A DNA stretch of 6,685 nucleotides from Alphaproteobacteria bacterium (GTDB lineage: Bacteria; Pseudomonadota; Alphaproteobacteria; Micropepsales; Micropepsaceae): the NCBI GenBank assembly GCA_003451645.1, contig DMER01000014.1:1-6685 (forward strand), written 5' to 3'. Positions 1 to 6,490 of this stretch are shown one piece after another. Below the pieces are notes generated by a model. The model was not told where the DNA came from. It did no database searches and worked only from the letters and a program-made list of their open reading frames with translations. Numbering within the stretch: position 1 is the stretch's first letter; every line of letters starts with the position of its first letter. A program made the position numbers and the translations under genes.

Positions 1-1
1 C

Positions 2-1324
2 TACCCCAATCAGGTCAACAATGTGTTGGGCTTTCCTTATATCTTCAGGGGCGCGCTCGATGTAGGTGCGCGCACTATCAATGAGGACATGAAGATTGCG
101 GCCGCAAAGGCACTGGCCGAACTTGCGCGCGAAGATGTGCCCGATGAAGTGGCCGCCGCCTATCACGGCAAACGGCCGAAGTTTGGGCCCGACTACATCA
201 TCCCTGTGCCCTTTGACCCGCGGCTCATCTCGACAGTTCCCTTGGCGGTCGCCAAAGCCGCACAGAAGTCGGGCGTGGCGGCGCGCCCAATCCACGATTT
301 CGAGCACTACCGCGATCAACTCTCCTCTAGGCTCGATCCGGTCGCGTCCCTCGTGCAGCGCGTTGTAGCCCACGTCCGCTCAGCCCCACGCAAAGTCGTC
401 TTTGCCGAAGGCGAAGAAGAGGCGGTGATCCGCGCCGCCATTGCCTATCAAGCCTCTGGGCTGGGCGAAGCCGTCCTGGTGGGCAATCCGGACCGCATCC
501 GCGAAACGGCCCGCAAGGCAAGTGTCGAGGGCATGGAGGATCTGGAGATCCAGTTCGCTCCCGAAAGTCCGCGCACGGCGGATTATGCTGACGCGCTCTA
601 TAGGCGCTTGCAGCGTCAAGGTCACCTCGCGCGCGACTGCCTGCGCATGGTCACCTATGACCGCAATATCTTTGCCAGCATGATGGTAGAGGCAGGGCAC
701 GCTCATGCCATGGTCACAGGCGTCACCCGCAACTACTCCGTCGCTCTTGAGGATATTCGCACAGTTTTGGATACCCGGCCCGGTCAGCGGGTCATTGGGG
801 TCTCGGTCATTCTCTCGCGCGGCAAGACCGTCTTTGTGGCCGACACGAATGTGCACGAATTGCCCGAGGCCGAAGAGCTTGCCGACATCACGATCCAGGC
901 CGCGCGCGTTGCCCGGCGCTTTGGCGTTGAGCCCAAAGTGGCCCTGCTTGCCTATTCGACCTTTGGGCAGCCCTGGGGCGAGCGCTCGCAACATGTGCGT
1001 GAAGCGGTCGAGGTTCTCGACAGCCGGAAGGTCGACTTTGAGTATGAAGGCGAGATGGCCGCAGACGTGGCCCTGGACCGGGAGAAAATGCGGCTCTACC
1101 CATTCTCGCGCCTGAAGGAGCCCGCGAATGTTCTCATTATGCCCGCGATCCATTCTGCATCAATCTCGACAAAGCTGATGCAAGTCTTGGGCGGCTCGAC
1201 AGTGATTGGGCCCCTGCTCGTGGGCCTGACCCATTCCGTGCAAATCTGCCCGATCGGCGCTAAGATGTCGGAGATCATGAACATGGCGGCCCTTGCGGCC
1301 TTTGACATCAACACAGGGCCATGA
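2..1324 (+). CDS. maeB: NADP-dependent malic enzyme, C-terminal part (malic enzyme/phosphotransacetylase-like fusion), 5' end outside window
   Basis: Decarboxylates L-malate to pyruvate and CO2 with reduction of NADP+, in the cytoplasm. The reading frame is open from base 2 to the TGA at 1322-1324, giving 440 residues. Full-length enzymes have about 750-770, so roughly the first 320 are missing. The fragment opens inside the cofactor-binding domain (YPNQVNN, then FPYIFRGALDVGA), followed by the family's KFGPDYIIPVPFDPRLI. From about nt 350 comes the phosphotransacetylase-like domain: VVFAEGEEE, GHAHAMVTGVTRNYSVALED, FEYEGEMAADVALD, GGSTVIGPLLVGL and the end NMAALAAFDI. In characterised MaeB-type enzymes this domain lacks transferase activity and mediates control by acetyl-CoA; I assume the same here. 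A GTG at 23 is internal, because conserved sequence continues upstream of it. gloB follows after 3 bases. NADP rather than NAD preference is inferred. Confidence 0.93.
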   Translation, partial: YPNQVNNVLGFPYIFRGALDVGARTINEDMKIAAAKALAELAREDVPDEVAAAYHGKRPKFGPDYIIPVPFDPRLISTVPLAVAKAAQKSGVAARPIHDFEHYRDQLSSRLDPVASLVQRVVAHVRSAPRKVVFAEGEEEAVIRAAIAYQASGLGEAVLVGNPDRIRETARKASVEGMEDLEIQFAPESPRTADYADALYRRLQRQGHLARDCLRMVTYDRNIFASMMVEAGHAHAMVTGVTRNYSVALEDIRTVLDTRPGQRVIGVSVILSRGKTVFVADTNVHELPEAEELADITIQAARVARRFGVEPKVALLAYSTFGQPWGERSQHVREAVEVLDSRKVDFEYEGEMAADVALDREKMRLYPFSRLKEPANVLIMPAIHSASISTKLMQVLGGSTVIGPLLVGLTHSVQICPIGAKMSEIMNMAALAAFDINTGP

Positions 1325-1327
1325 CCG

Positions 1328-2089
1328 ATGCAGATTTCACTCATCCCCTGTCTCTCTGACAATTACGCCTATCTGATTGAGGCGGCCGGAGCCGTCGCCG
1401 TTGTGGACCCCTCAGAGCCTGAGCCGGTCTTGCGCATCCTCCGAGATAAGGGCTTGCATCTCACCCATATCCTCAACACGCACCACCATTTCGATCACAC
1501 CGGTGGCAATCTTCCGCTTAAGGAGCAGTTTGGCGCGACAATCATTGGCCCAGCGGCCGACTCCCACCGCATCCCGGGCCTCGATCAAGGTGTCGGCGAA
1601 GACGATGTAGTCACATTGGGCGACACGCGTTGGACGGTCATGAACATTCCTGCTCACACCAGCGGTCATATCGCTTTTTGGGGCAGGGAGCAGGCGGCGG
1701 TGTTCACGGGCGATACCCTGTTCGCTATGGGATGCGGGCGGCTGTTTGAAGGGACGCCAGCACAAATGTGGGCGAGCCTGCAAAAGCTGGTTGCGTTGCC
1801 GCCAGACACCCGCGTCTATTGCGGCCACGAATACACGCTATCCAACGGACGCTTTGCTCTGACTGTTGACATTGGAAATGCTGACCTGCACGCCCGAATG
1901 ACAGACGTCGAGAGTGCCCGCCTTCAGGGCCGGCCAACAATCCCCTCCTCAATCGCCTTGGAGCGCGCGACGAACCCGTTTCTGCGCGCCACTGAGCCCG
2001 CGCTTGCCACGGCCGTTGGCCTTGCCGCTGGCGATCCAGTTGCAGTCTTTGCTGAACTGCGCCGCCGCAAGGACAGCTTCAAGGGCTGA
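1328..2089 (+). CDS. gloB: Hydroxyacylglutathione hydrolase (glyoxalase II)
   Basis: Hydrolyses S-D-lactoylglutathione to D-lactate and glutathione, the second step of methylglyoxal detoxification, in the cytoplasm. The 253 residues match the family length. The metallo-beta-lactamase fold signature THHHFDH lies at residues 51-57 and supplies H52, H54, D56 and H57. The other expected metal ligands are H110 (in PAHTSGH), D129 (in TGDTLF) and H167 (in CGHEYT), so the binuclear site is complete. GCGRLFEGT (135-143) and the C-terminal NPFLR-like segment are also typical of glyoxalase II rather than of generic beta-lactamase-fold hydrolases. The ATG is 3 bases past the maeB stop. Only a weak Shine-Dalgarno (AGGG, 1315-1318) is visible, so translation may be coupled to maeB. 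The start is supported by the family N-terminus, MQISLIPCLSDNYAYLI. Confidence 0.94.
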   Translation: MQISLIPCLSDNYAYLIEAAGAVAVVDPSEPEPVLRILRDKGLHLTHILNTHHHFDHTGGNLPLKEQFGATIIGPAADSHRIPGLDQGVGEDDVVTLGDTRWTVMNIPAHTSGHIAFWGREQAAVFTGDTLFAMGCGRLFEGTPAQMWASLQKLVALPPDTRVYCGHEYTLSNGRFALTVDIGNADLHARMTDVESARLQGRPTIPSSIALERATNPFLRATEPALATAVGLAAGDPVAVFAELRRRKDSFKG

Positions 2090-2101
2090 GGGGGTGCCCT
2101 G

Positions 2102-2830
2102 CTACCGCAGCGTCGCACGCAGATCCGTCAGCATGCGGTAGGACGACGCGCGGCCTGACACGCCCCGGTCCAAGGCGAATATCACCCTGAGCTCACTGCC
2201 TTTGCGGGTGACGCCCGGCTGGGGCCCAACGGCGAATATAACCCGCGGACTCAGGCGGCGGACCGCCTCGCGTTCCGAGCCATAGCTCGACAACATCAGA
2301 AACGCGCTCTCCGCATTGCGGACGGCATCAAAGAGCACCAATCGCAAGCCGCCATCGTCCGCAGCAGCAGCCCAAGGACCCTCGAAGCGGATAGCGCTTC
2401 CATAGACTTGGCGCAGCCGCGCGGCTGCGGTCGCCGCAACCTCCTGTACCGTCTCGATGGGCGGCGGAGGCGCTTCCAATGGCATTGCGACACGCTGATA
2501 GACGACGGGCACGCCATTCGGGAACTCGGGCGAAAAGAGGGTGATCCCGCCCAATGGCGTCATCCGCAGAACGACCTCGCCATCATCGCGCACAAGAACC
2601 TTGTCGCCATTAACGGCGGGCTTCCAACGCAAGGCAAAAACCTCGTCCTGCGCATCGAACCGCAAGCGCGCCTCGCTGCCGATCCGGTCAAGGACAAAGC
2701 CTGCGCGACCGTCGCTCGTCTGATAGAACCCAGAACCGGTCGCGGGCGCCGCGTCCATGGCGGCAGCATGGCTCAGCCCGTTTATGAACAGGCCCAACAC
2801 AACCAGCCACTTGCGCCAAACGCCAACCAT
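2102..2830 (-). CDS. Putative exported protein, DUF4908-like, function unknown
   Basis: A 242-residue protein of unknown function. The N-terminus is a classic signal peptide: basic WRK (residues 5-7), hydrophobic WLVVLGLFINGL, then SHAAA, with likely cleavage near residues 22-24. No lipobox cysteine is seen, so a periplasmic location is inferred. The mature part has GFYQTSDGRAGFVLDR (34-49), VFALR (64-68), VLRMTPLGGITLF (87-99) and a proline run near 120-124. From memory this pattern resembles DUF4908, a family I recall mainly from Caulobacter-like alphaproteobacteria; no search was possible. I chose the ATG at 2830. A GTG at 2833 and a TTG at 2839 are in frame just upstream, and no strong Shine-Dalgarno decides between them. 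The gene converges on gloB with 12 bases between the stops. It has no visible functional link to its neighbours. Confidence 0.8.
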   Translation of the reverse strand: MVGVWRKWLVVLGLFINGLSHAAAMDAAPATGSGFYQTSDGRAGFVLDRIGSEARLRFDAQDEVFALRWKPAVNGDKVLVRDDGEVVLRMTPLGGITLFSPEFPNGVPVVYQRVAMPLEAPPPPIETVQEVAATAAARLRQVYGSAIRFEGPWAAAADDGGLRLVLFDAVRNAESAFLMLSSYGSEREAVRRLSPRVIFAVGPQPGVTRKGSELRVIFALDRGVSGRASSYRMLTDLRATLR

Positions 2831-3019
2831 CACGCACAAAAATCCCGCTCATTGCCGCGCCATCGCACACGCGCCCCGTGCCCTAATGCGTTGGTCTAGG
2901 CTCGGAAAATGGCAGGAATGTGAAGCCCGTGCCTGTCAGCACCGGCAATTCGGCTATGCAGTTAACGCAAGGGTGAAGCCCCAAGGATACTGGGCTTCAT
3001 CCTCTGCACCGCAGCGGCG
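2831..3019. other. Gene-free spacer between the phaB end and the exported-protein start
   Basis: This 189-base stretch has no credible reading frame. It should hold the promoter of the minus-strand exported protein, but I find no convincing -35/-10 pair. It contains a strong hairpin (2970-3003, listed separately). The 9-mer GTGAAGCCC occurs at 2920-2928 and again at 2973-2981; the second copy forms most of the hairpin's plus-strand left arm. Confidence 0.6.
2970..3003 (-). terminator. Hairpin downstream of phaB, probable transcription terminator
   Basis: A 12-bp stem containing one G-T pair: AGGGTGAAGCCC (2970-2981) pairs with GGGCTTCATCCT (2992-3003) around a 10-base loop. On the phaB strand it begins 16 bases after the stop codon, the right place to end the phaAB transcript. 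There is no T-run after it (TGCGTTAAC follows), so it is not a textbook intrinsic terminator. It may instead stabilise the 3' end or act with Rho. Confidence 0.55.
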
Positions 3020-3742
3020 TCAATACATGTGCTGGCCGCCATTGATCGACATGGTCGAGCCTGTGACGAACCCCGCATCATCGGCCACCAAAAAGGCCAC
3101 GCCGCGCGCGATTTCCTCAGCTTTGCCCAGACGGCCGACAGGGATGCGTGCCACGATCTTCTCCAGAACATTGGCGGGCACAGCGGCCACCATATCGGTG
3201 TCGATATAGCCAGGCGCGATGGCGTTTACTGTAATGCCCTTTGGCGCGCCCTCTTGCGCTAGCGCTTTGGTGAAACCGTGAATGCCCGACTTGGCGGCGG
3301 CATAGTTCACCTGGCCATATTGACCGGCTTGACCATTGATCGAGCCAATGTTGACGATCCGGCCGAAAGAGCGCTCCAGCATCCCGTCCCACACCGCCTT
3401 GCACATGTTGAAAACGCCGCCCAGATTGGTGTCGATCACCTCATCCCATTGTGCGCGGGTCTGTTTCTTTAAGGTGGCATCGCGAGTGATACCGGCATTG
3501 TTGATCAGGATGTCAACGGGCCCCAACTTTGCAACGACCTCGCCGACGCCTTTCACACACGCCTCATAGTCGGCCACATCCCACTTGAACGCCGCGATGC
3601 CCGTCTCCTTGGTGAAGGCCGCAGCGCGCTCGTCATTGCCGGCATAATTCGCCGCGACCTTGTAGCCCGCCTTGTGCAAGGCGATGGAGATCGCAGCACC
3701 AATGCCCCGTGTACCACCTGTCACTATCGCAACCCGCGCCAT
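3020..3742 (-). CDS. phaB: Acetoacetyl-CoA reductase (NADPH-dependent, PHB synthesis)
   Basis: Reduces acetoacetyl-CoA to (R)-3-hydroxybutyryl-CoA, the monomer precursor of polyhydroxybutyrate, in the cytoplasm. The 240 residues form a complete short-chain dehydrogenase. TGGTRGIG at 8-15 is the nucleotide-binding glycine motif and NNAG is at 81-84. The catalytic set is N106, S134, Y147 and K151, with the same Ser-Tyr spacing as Ralstonia PhaB. GQYGQVNYAAAK (140-151) carries the two glutamines associated with acetoacetyl-CoA binding in PhaB. The C-terminus SINGGQHMY is close to the usual PhaB ending. These features favour PhaB over the related ketoacyl-ACP reductase FabG. The ATG at 3742 follows a strong Shine-Dalgarno (AAAGGAGGA, complement of 3747-3755). 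It is the second gene of an operon, 72 bases after phaA. Confidence 0.94.
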   Translation of the reverse strand: MARVAIVTGGTRGIGAAISIALHKAGYKVAANYAGNDERAAAFTKETGIAAFKWDVADYEACVKGVGEVVAKLGPVDILINNAGITRDATLKKQTRAQWDEVIDTNLGGVFNMCKAVWDGMLERSFGRIVNIGSINGQAGQYGQVNYAAAKSGIHGFTKALAQEGAPKGITVNAIAPGYIDTDMVAAVPANVLEKIVARIPVGRLGKAEEIARGVAFLVADDAGFVTGSTMSINGGQHMY

Positions 3743-3746
3743 CGCT

Positions 3747-3755
3747 TCCTCCTTT
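3747..3755 (-). promoter_or_regulatory. Ribosome binding site of phaB
   Basis: The minus strand reads AAAGGAGGA four bases before the phaB ATG. It is an almost perfect anti-16S match, so phaB should be translated efficiently in its own right rather than by coupling to phaA. Confidence 0.8.
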
Positions 3756-3814
3756 GTTTTGTTTGGGCCTTCGTCTGAGCGCCTAACTTCGCCACCGTCG
3801 AATGTCTCTCGTTC

Positions 3815-4990
3815 TCACCGCTCCACACACATGGCGATGCCCATGCCGCCGCCGATGCACAACGTGGCGAGGCCTTTCTTCGCGTCGCGCTTGCCCATCT
3901 CATGAAGCAGCGTGACGAGGACCCGGGCGCCTGAGGCACCGATCGGGTGGCCAATGGCAATCGCTCCGCCATTGACGTTCACCTTAGACACATCCCAGCC
4001 CATGTCCTTGTTGACCGCGCAAGCTTGCGCCGCGAAGGCCTCGTTCGCCTCGACGAGATCAAGATCGCCCGCTGACCAGCCCGCCTTTTTCAGGGCCGCG
4101 CGCGAGGCAGGGATCGGGCCCGAACCCATGACCTTGGGATCGACGCCAGCCTGGGCCCAGGACTTGATATGCGCGAGCGGCTTCAAGCCCCGCTTCGCCG
4201 CCTCAGCCGCCGTCATGAGCACGAGGGCCGCCGCGCCGTCATTGATGCCGGAAGCATTTGCCGCCGTCACCGTACCACCGTCTTTGATGAAGGCCGGACG
4301 CAAATCCTTGATGCCGTCGATCGTCACGCCGTCGCGGATGAACTCATCGGTATCGAAGATTTTCTCGCCCTTTTTCTCCTTGATCACGACCGGCACGATC
4401 TCGTCCTTGAAGCGGCCAGCCTTACGCGCAGCCTCTGCCTTGTTCTGCGAGGCGACGGCAAAGGCATCCTGCTGCTCGCGCGTGATTTGCCATTCGCGGG
4501 CGACGTTCTCCGCCGTATTGCCCATGTGATAGCCGTTGAAGGCGTCCCACAAACCGTCCTTGATCATCGTGTCGACGAAGGTCAGCTCGCCCATCTTTTG
4601 CCCGCCGCGCAGATATTGCGCATGGGGCGCTTGGCTCATGCTTTCCTGCCCGCCCGCGACGACAATGGCCGCGTCGCCATTGCGGATAGCGTTGTACCCA
4701 AGAGCGACGGCGCGCAAGCCCGAACCGCACAGCTGATTGACGCCCCAGGCCGGAACCTCGACCGGTACGCCCGCATGGATCGAGGCCTGCCGCGCAGGGT
4801 TCTGCCCCTGCCCCGCCGCCAAGATCTGGCCCATGATGACCTCGGAGACCTCTTTCCCCTCGACTGCTGCCCGCTTCAGCGCCTCCTTGATAGCAATTTT
4901 GCCGAGCTCATGCGCGGGCAAGCCGCCCAAGGTGCCATTGAAGGACCCAACGGCGGTCCGGGCAGCTGCAACGATTACGACATCGGTCAT
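3815..4990 (-). CDS. phaA: Acetyl-CoA acetyltransferase (biosynthetic beta-ketothiolase)
   Basis: Condenses two acetyl-CoA into acetoacetyl-CoA, the first committed step of PHB synthesis, in the cytoplasm. The 391 residues match the thiolase family. The acyl-accepting C88 lies in NQLCGSG, NEAFA is at 316-320, H348 is in [14 protein letters not shown], and the proton-shuttling C378 is in LCIGGGMG. These positions agree almost exactly with the Zoogloea enzyme (C89, H348, C378). The frame is open 15 codons further upstream, to 5035. The ATG at 4990 is preferred because AAGGAGAG sits 6 bases upstream and the protein then begins with the family's [14 protein letters not shown]. phaB follows on the same strand, which supports PHB synthesis over fatty-acid breakdown. 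The polymerase gene phaC is not in the window, as is common when it lies elsewhere. Confidence 0.95.
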   Translation of the reverse strand: MTDVVIVAAARTAVGSFNGTLGGLPAHELGKIAIKEALKRAAVEGKEVSEVIMGQILAAGQGQNPARQASIHAGVPVEVPAWGVNQLCGSGLRAVALGYNAIRNGDAAIVVAGGQESMSQAPHAQYLRGGQKMGELTFVDTMIKDGLWDAFNGYHMGNTAENVAREWQITREQQDAFAVASQNKAEAARKAGRFKDEIVPVVIKEKKGEKIFDTDEFIRDGVTIDGIKDLRPAFIKDGGTVTAANASGINDGAAALVLMTAAEAAKRGLKPLAHIKSWAQAGVDPKVMGSGPIPASRAALKKAGWSAGDLDLVEANEAFAAQACAVNKDMGWDVSKVNVNGGAIAIGHPIGASGARVLVTLLHEMGKRDAKKGLATLCIGGGMGIAMCVER

Positions 4991-4996
4991 GAGGCG

Positions 4997-5004
4997 CTCT
5001 CCTT
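4997..5004 (-). promoter_or_regulatory. Ribosome binding site that fixes the phaA start
   Basis: The minus strand reads AAGGAGAG six bases before the ATG at 4990. No comparable site was seen for the in-frame upstream ATG at 5035, so this site decides the start codon. Confidence 0.8.
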
Positions 5005-5183
5005 GAATCACATTAACGGTGTTTGAATGTGGCATGCCTGCCGCATCCGGGCAAATAACCTTTCGGGCAAAGCGTTGTGATTGACATCAAATCCTGGGGT
5101 TTGCGCGCGTATCCACTGTCCTTTTTTGCTTGCCAGGCCCGGCACTCTTCGAACATTGTTTGAGGCTAAAGTGCGGGGGACAG
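5005..5183. promoter_or_regulatory. Divergent control region between phaA and the SDH-family protease gene
   Basis: Both flanking genes read outward, so this spacer should contain both promoters. Short repeats are present. CGGGCAAA occurs twice at 16-base spacing (5048-5055, 5064-5071). CACATT/AATGTG form an inverted pair (5009-5014, 5026-5031). The near-palindrome CAAATCC-tg-GGGTTTG lies at 5088-5103. For the plus strand, TTGCCA (5130-5135) with CATTGT (5154-5159) at 18-base spacing is a weak promoter candidate about 25 bases before the ATG at 5184. No clear minus-strand promoter was found. The regulatory role follows from the divergent layout; the individual sites are speculative. Confidence 0.45.
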
Positions 5184-6182
5184 ATGCTAAGTGACCTTAT
5201 TGCCGGATTGCAGGCGGTGTTGGAGCGGCCTGGTGATCCTGTGCTGATCGGCTTTGCAGGCGTGGTCATTGTGGCGCTCGGCGGCGCGATCATGATGCTG
5301 CGCAGGCCCCGTCCGCCCGTCGCTCGCTGGGAAGAGCCGCGTGAACCGCAGCAGCCCCATGTCCAGGCCCGCCCCTTCCAGACCGCTCCTGACGTGCAGG
5401 CGCGTGGGGCCCTGGATGAAGACGACGACCACGACCATCACGACGGCGCCTACCCATCCCCGTCGGCGAATGAGCTGCAGCAGCGCGCCCGCAAGATGGG
5501 GATGCTGATCGACAAGATCGAGGCATCGCGCAAGACGCGGGTGATCTCGATTATCCACAGGGAATCGCTGGAGAGCGACTATCTGGTCCTCAACGATCTT
5601 GAGGACGTGCTCACCGCCCTCAATTCCACGCCGCCGGACAAGCCTCTCGACATCGTCCTGCACACGCGCGGTGGTTTGTCGTTGGCGGCGATGCAGATTT
5701 CCCGCGCCATCAAGGCGCATAAGGGGAGGAAGACGGCTTTTGTGCCCTATTACGCGATGTCCGCCGGCACCATGATCGCGCTGGCGTGCGACGAGATCGT
5801 CATGGCGCCGCACGCCTGCCTTGGCCCCATCGATCCACAGATCGGCTTTCCGGCGGTTTCGATCTTGCGCGTCGCCAAGCAAAAGCCCGTGGAGCTGATC
5901 TCCGATCAGTTGCTCCTCTACGCCGATATCTCCGAGAAGGCGATGCGGGAGGCCCGGGAGCACGCCTGCGAGCTCATGCAAGGCACGTACAGCACGGACG
6001 GGTCCTGCGCGATCTCTGACCTGCTGGTGTCCGGGCGCTGGACGCATGGCAACCCGATCACGGTCACGGAGGCGCGCGAAATGGGCCTGAACGTCAAGGC
6101 CGGGATGCCCGCCGACTTTGTCGACCTGGTCCGCGTGCACCGCGTATCTCGCCGCGGCGGGCCAAGCGTGGCGTTCCGGTAA
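5184..6182 (+). CDS. Membrane-anchored SDH-family (ClpP-fold) serine protease
   Basis: A 332-residue protein that matches the serine dehydrogenase proteinase family (PF01972, ClpP/crotonase fold). A single hydrophobic segment (about residues 20-39, VLIGFAGVVIVALGGAIMML) is followed by arginines, suggesting an N-terminal membrane anchor with a cytoplasmic C-terminal domain. Next come a proline- and glutamine-rich linker and an Asp/His-rich stretch (about 78-87, DEDDDHDHHD). The protease domain has IVLHTRGG (157-164), YYAMSAGT (190-196) with S193 the likely nucleophile, DEIVMAPHACLGPIDPQ (203-219) and SGRWTHGNPITVTEAREMGL (283-302). Substrate and role are unknown; membrane protein quality control is a guess. 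The ATG at 5184 is chosen over an in-frame TTG at 5130 because GGGGGA (5175-5180) lies just upstream, though its spacing is short, and because the extra residues look non-conserved. The gene is divergent from phaA. Confidence 0.85.
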   Translation: MLSDLIAGLQAVLERPGDPVLIGFAGVVIVALGGAIMMLRRPRPPVARWEEPREPQQPHVQARPFQTAPDVQARGALDEDDDHDHHDGAYPSPSANELQQRARKMGMLIDKIEASRKTRVISIIHRESLESDYLVLNDLEDVLTALNSTPPDKPLDIVLHTRGGLSLAAMQISRAIKAHKGRKTAFVPYYAMSAGTMIALACDEIVMAPHACLGPIDPQIGFPAVSILRVAKQKPVELISDQLLLYADISEKAMREAREHACELMQGTYSTDGSCAISDLLVSGRWTHGNPITVTEAREMGLNVKAGMPADFVDLVRVHRVSRRGGPSVAFR

Positions 6183-6190
6183 CCGGCGCG

Positions 6191-6226
6191 CCTCTTACGT
6201 GAAAGCGTTTGGAACGTAACAAGAGG
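6191..6226 (+). terminator. Hairpin just after the SDH-family protease gene, possible terminator
   Basis: CCTCTTACGT (6191-6200) pairs with ACGTAA (6214-6219) plus GAGG (6223-6226), leaving a 3-base bulge (CAA). This gives a 10-bp stem starting 8 bases after the stop codon. The position suits a terminator, but no T-run follows directly (the next bases are GGTCCTTTTGG). The right arm also contains the first CGTAAC copy of the neighbouring repeat array, so the structure could be a by-product of that repeat. Confidence 0.35.
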
Positions 6227-6305
6227 GGTCCTTTTGGGGCCGCTTTACGTAACCAAACGAAACAAAACGTAACAAAAACCACCAGCCAACGAAACAAAAC
6301 GACAC
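6215..6305. repeat. Helically phased array of CGWAAC hexamers (GTTWCG on the other strand)
   Basis: Exact CGWAAC copies start at 6215, 6248, 6258, 6268 and 6290, and a degenerate CGACAC starts at 6300. The steps are 33, 10, 10, 22 and 10 bases, all near multiples of 10-11, which places every copy on one face of the DNA helix. The units are separated by A-rich tetramers such as CAAA and AAAA. The 14-base sequence AACGAAACAAAACG occurs exactly at 6256-6269 and 6288-6301. Tandem direct repeats at 10-11-base spacing are the typical binding pattern of OmpR/PhoB-type response regulators. The orientation, the regulator and the target gene are not known. Confidence 0.5.
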
Positions 6306-6457
6306 AGGATTTCGGAGCGTTTTTGGCTCATTTCTGCCATTCTGTCTGGGCGGAGAGACCGTGTTGCATGCGCTTTCGTTCAAGGCCTTTTTCGTCTCTA
6401 AGCCAGGGCCGCAAAAGTCCGAGGCGGCTATGCGGGTCGCGATGACCACAGCCAACT

Positions 6458-6486
6458 TTGCGCTCACTTGAGGGGTGTCGGATAAT
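6458..6486 (+). promoter_or_regulatory. Candidate sigma-70 promoter
   Basis: TTGCGC (6458-6463) and GATAAT (6481-6486) are separated by exactly 17 bases, a good -35/-10 arrangement for a housekeeping promoter. Transcription would begin near 6492-6494. No open reading frame with a ribosome site follows, but a region rich in inverted repeats does. A match of this quality can arise by chance in a 500-base spacer. Confidence 0.3.
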
Positions 6487-6490
6487 TGGG

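Noticed and set aside
380..1153. 257-codon open frame on the minus strand opposite maeB
   Set aside because: The plus strand carries an unbroken, motif-rich phosphotransacetylase-like domain here. The antisense frame shows no recognisable domain.
2089..2100. Small hairpin AGGG-GGTG-CCCT between gloB and the convergent gene
   Set aside because: The stem has only 4 bp and no T-run, too weak to call a terminator.
4169..5026. Long open frame (285 codons) on the plus strand opposite phaA
   Set aside because: It is antisense to a thiolase with every catalytic residue intact. Its translation is Arg/Leu/Asp-rich with no motif, the usual mirror of a GC-rich gene.
5081..5086. Perfect TTGACA -35 box on the plus strand
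   Set aside because: At 16-18 bases downstream the sequence is GC-only (CGCGCG region) with no -10-like hexamer, so it is unlikely to be a functional promoter by itself.
5187..6140. Long open frame (317 codons) on the minus strand opposite the SDH-family protease
   Set aside because: Its composition is typical of a shadow frame (His/Arg/Asp-rich), and the opposite strand has clear family motifs along the same length.
6248..6305. Possible CRISPR array or minisatellite
   Set aside because: The units are 6-14 bases at 10-base steps, far too short and irregular for CRISPR repeats and spacers, and no cas gene is nearby.
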